Shown: piece after piece, positions 5,326 to 6,087 of the stretch
Position numbering within the stretch: position 1 is the first letter of the stretch
Layout: the number at the start of each line of letters is the position of its first letter
Origin: Candidatus Methanovirga basalitermitum
Lineage (GTDB): Archaea > Methanobacteriota > Methanobacteria > Methanobacteriales > Methanobacteriaceae
Direction of reading: 5' to 3'
Assembly: GCA_031284445.1 (NCBI GenBank)
Contig: JAISZW010000238.1
Location: 1 to 6,087, forward strand
Length of the DNA: 6,087 bases
Made by a program: the position numbers and the translations under genes
Notes under the pieces: model-generated
Seen by the model: the letters and a program-made list of their open reading frames with translations, nothing else
What the model was told of the DNA's origin: nothing
Databases searched by the model: none

Positions 5326-5654
5326 GGTTGGCATTTTTTAGGTCAAACAAAAAATATCATTAAAGTATCATATGATGCTGAAACATGTTTAATTCATCAT
5401 GACAATTTTTAATCACCGAAATTAAAGGAATAAAAAGATTATCAAATGAATAAATAGTTTTAACAATATTATAAGCTAAATAGTAAAATATTCACACTAA
5501 GTAACTAAAAATAAAACTTTAATTCTTTTAAAAAGAAATATAAACTATGTTTACACTATTTTTTAATCATGTTTTTTTGCAAAATTAGAGTTCTAAATTA
5601 ATATTAACATACTTATGAAAATTCATGAAAAATTTTAATTTACAGGAAATCATA

Positions 5655-5695
5655 ACTTTATCGATAAAGTGAATTTAAGAAAATCTCTGATTTTC
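5655..5695. repeat. Perfect 16-bp palindrome next to a 7-bp hairpin
   Basis: ACTTTATCGATAAAGT at 5655-5670 is a perfect palindrome. Nine bases further on, GAAAATC (5679-5685) and GATTTTC (5689-5695) form a 7-bp stem with loop TCT. Both are AT-rich, so part of this may be chance, but a 16-bp perfect palindrome beside a second stem is notable. Confidence 0.55.
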
Positions 5696-5806
5696 CATCT
5701 TTAATTGAGTAATTTAAATAAGAAAAATTATTAACTATCAAATTATAATAATAATATGAATAATTTCTCTAAATAAATATACTACAACAGTTAATATTAA
5801 AAAACA

Positions 5807-5851
5807 AGATAGGAATGGAAATTAATTTATATTTAAACAAATATCCTATCT
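5807..5851. repeat. Inverted repeat AGATAGGA / TCCTATCT
   Basis: Perfect 8-bp arms at 5807-5814 and 5844-5851 flank a 29-nt AT-rich loop. The arms are less AT-rich than the surroundings. Function unknown; it could be a hairpin in an RNA or a protein site. Confidence 0.4.
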
Positions 5852-5997
5852 ATAAAGAATCTTAAAAACATTTATTTAACAGCTGAGCATGAATAAACCT
5901 ATAAAAAATTATACAATTCATCAAAAACAGCACAAATACAATATAAAAACATCATGAAAATTATAAATGAATTACAATAGTAAATAATTGTAAAGAT

Positions 5998-6087
5998 AAA
6001 TAATCTCATAGAAAAAGTATCTAATGAGCTTTGTTTTAGTTTTTTCACTTTCATTAAATATTCTCATAGAAAAAGTATCTAATAAGT
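5998..6087. repeat. Pair of 31-bp direct repeats at the right edge (period 58)
   Basis: 5998-6028 and 6056-6086 match at 29 of 31 positions, with a 22-bp identical core that starts TCTCATAGAAAAAGTATC. The 27 bp between them are unrelated to the repeat. The second copy reaches the end of the window, so more copies may follow. Two copies are too few to call an array. Confidence 0.7.

Larger units (their letters stand above)
5350..6087. other. Long intergenic region without a supported gene
   Basis: About 740 bp, very AT-rich, with stops in all frames and no tRNA or rRNA signature that I can see. It holds a 16-bp palindrome (5655-5670), a short hairpin (5679-5695), a longer inverted repeat (5807-5851) and a 31-bp repeat pair at the right edge. 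No reading frame has both a ribosome binding site and a plausible protein. Confidence 0.6.

Overview
The window is very AT-rich. It uses archaeal signals: TTTATATA/TTTAAATA box A promoters, Shine-Dalgarno sites of GGTGAT/GGAGTG type, and oligo-T ends. It encodes large Asn-rich, secreted beta-helix proteins. This combination suggests a host-associated methanogenic archaeon of the Methanosphaera/Methanobrevibacter type, whose genomes carry many adhesin-like proteins. The assignment rests on composition and protein style, not on a database match. All three convincing genes lie on the minus strand; nothing convincing is coded on the plus strand.

In transcription order (right to left), the right third (about 5350-6087) is a long, stop-rich intergenic stretch. 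It holds a perfect 16-bp palindrome, two hairpins and, at the edge, two copies of a 31-bp repeat. Next is a gene for a 133-residue secreted four-cysteine protein of unknown function (4831-5232), with a clear box A and a leader hairpin. A 312-bp intergenic region (4519-4830) follows. It contains a 3' element, a dyad, a perfect 21-bp tandem duplication, a box A, and a leader hairpin followed directly by nine T residues and then the ribosome binding site.

That region drives a likely two-gene operon of GGA[ILV]/FxxN right-handed beta-helix proteins. The first protein (517 aa, 2965-4518) has a signal peptide and ends without an anchor. The second (889 aa from the preferred ATG, 259-2928) starts 36 bp later and has a helix of about 18 repeats joined to a C-terminal domain of about 190 residues with several hydrophobic segments. 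A soluble and a membrane-held partner could together form a cell-surface adhesin layer; this is inference. The last 258 bp hold two copies of the 3' element and a run of oligo-T tracts that probably ends transcription.

The most notable non-coding signals are four. Both transcripts share a GTCAACCTAA motif in leader hairpins near the predicted start. The operon leader has a hairpin-plus-U9 structure that looks like an attenuator. A 29-bp element recurs behind two different genes. Small perfect tandem duplications lie across two stop codons and one promoter region, suggesting a locus that changes by slippage.
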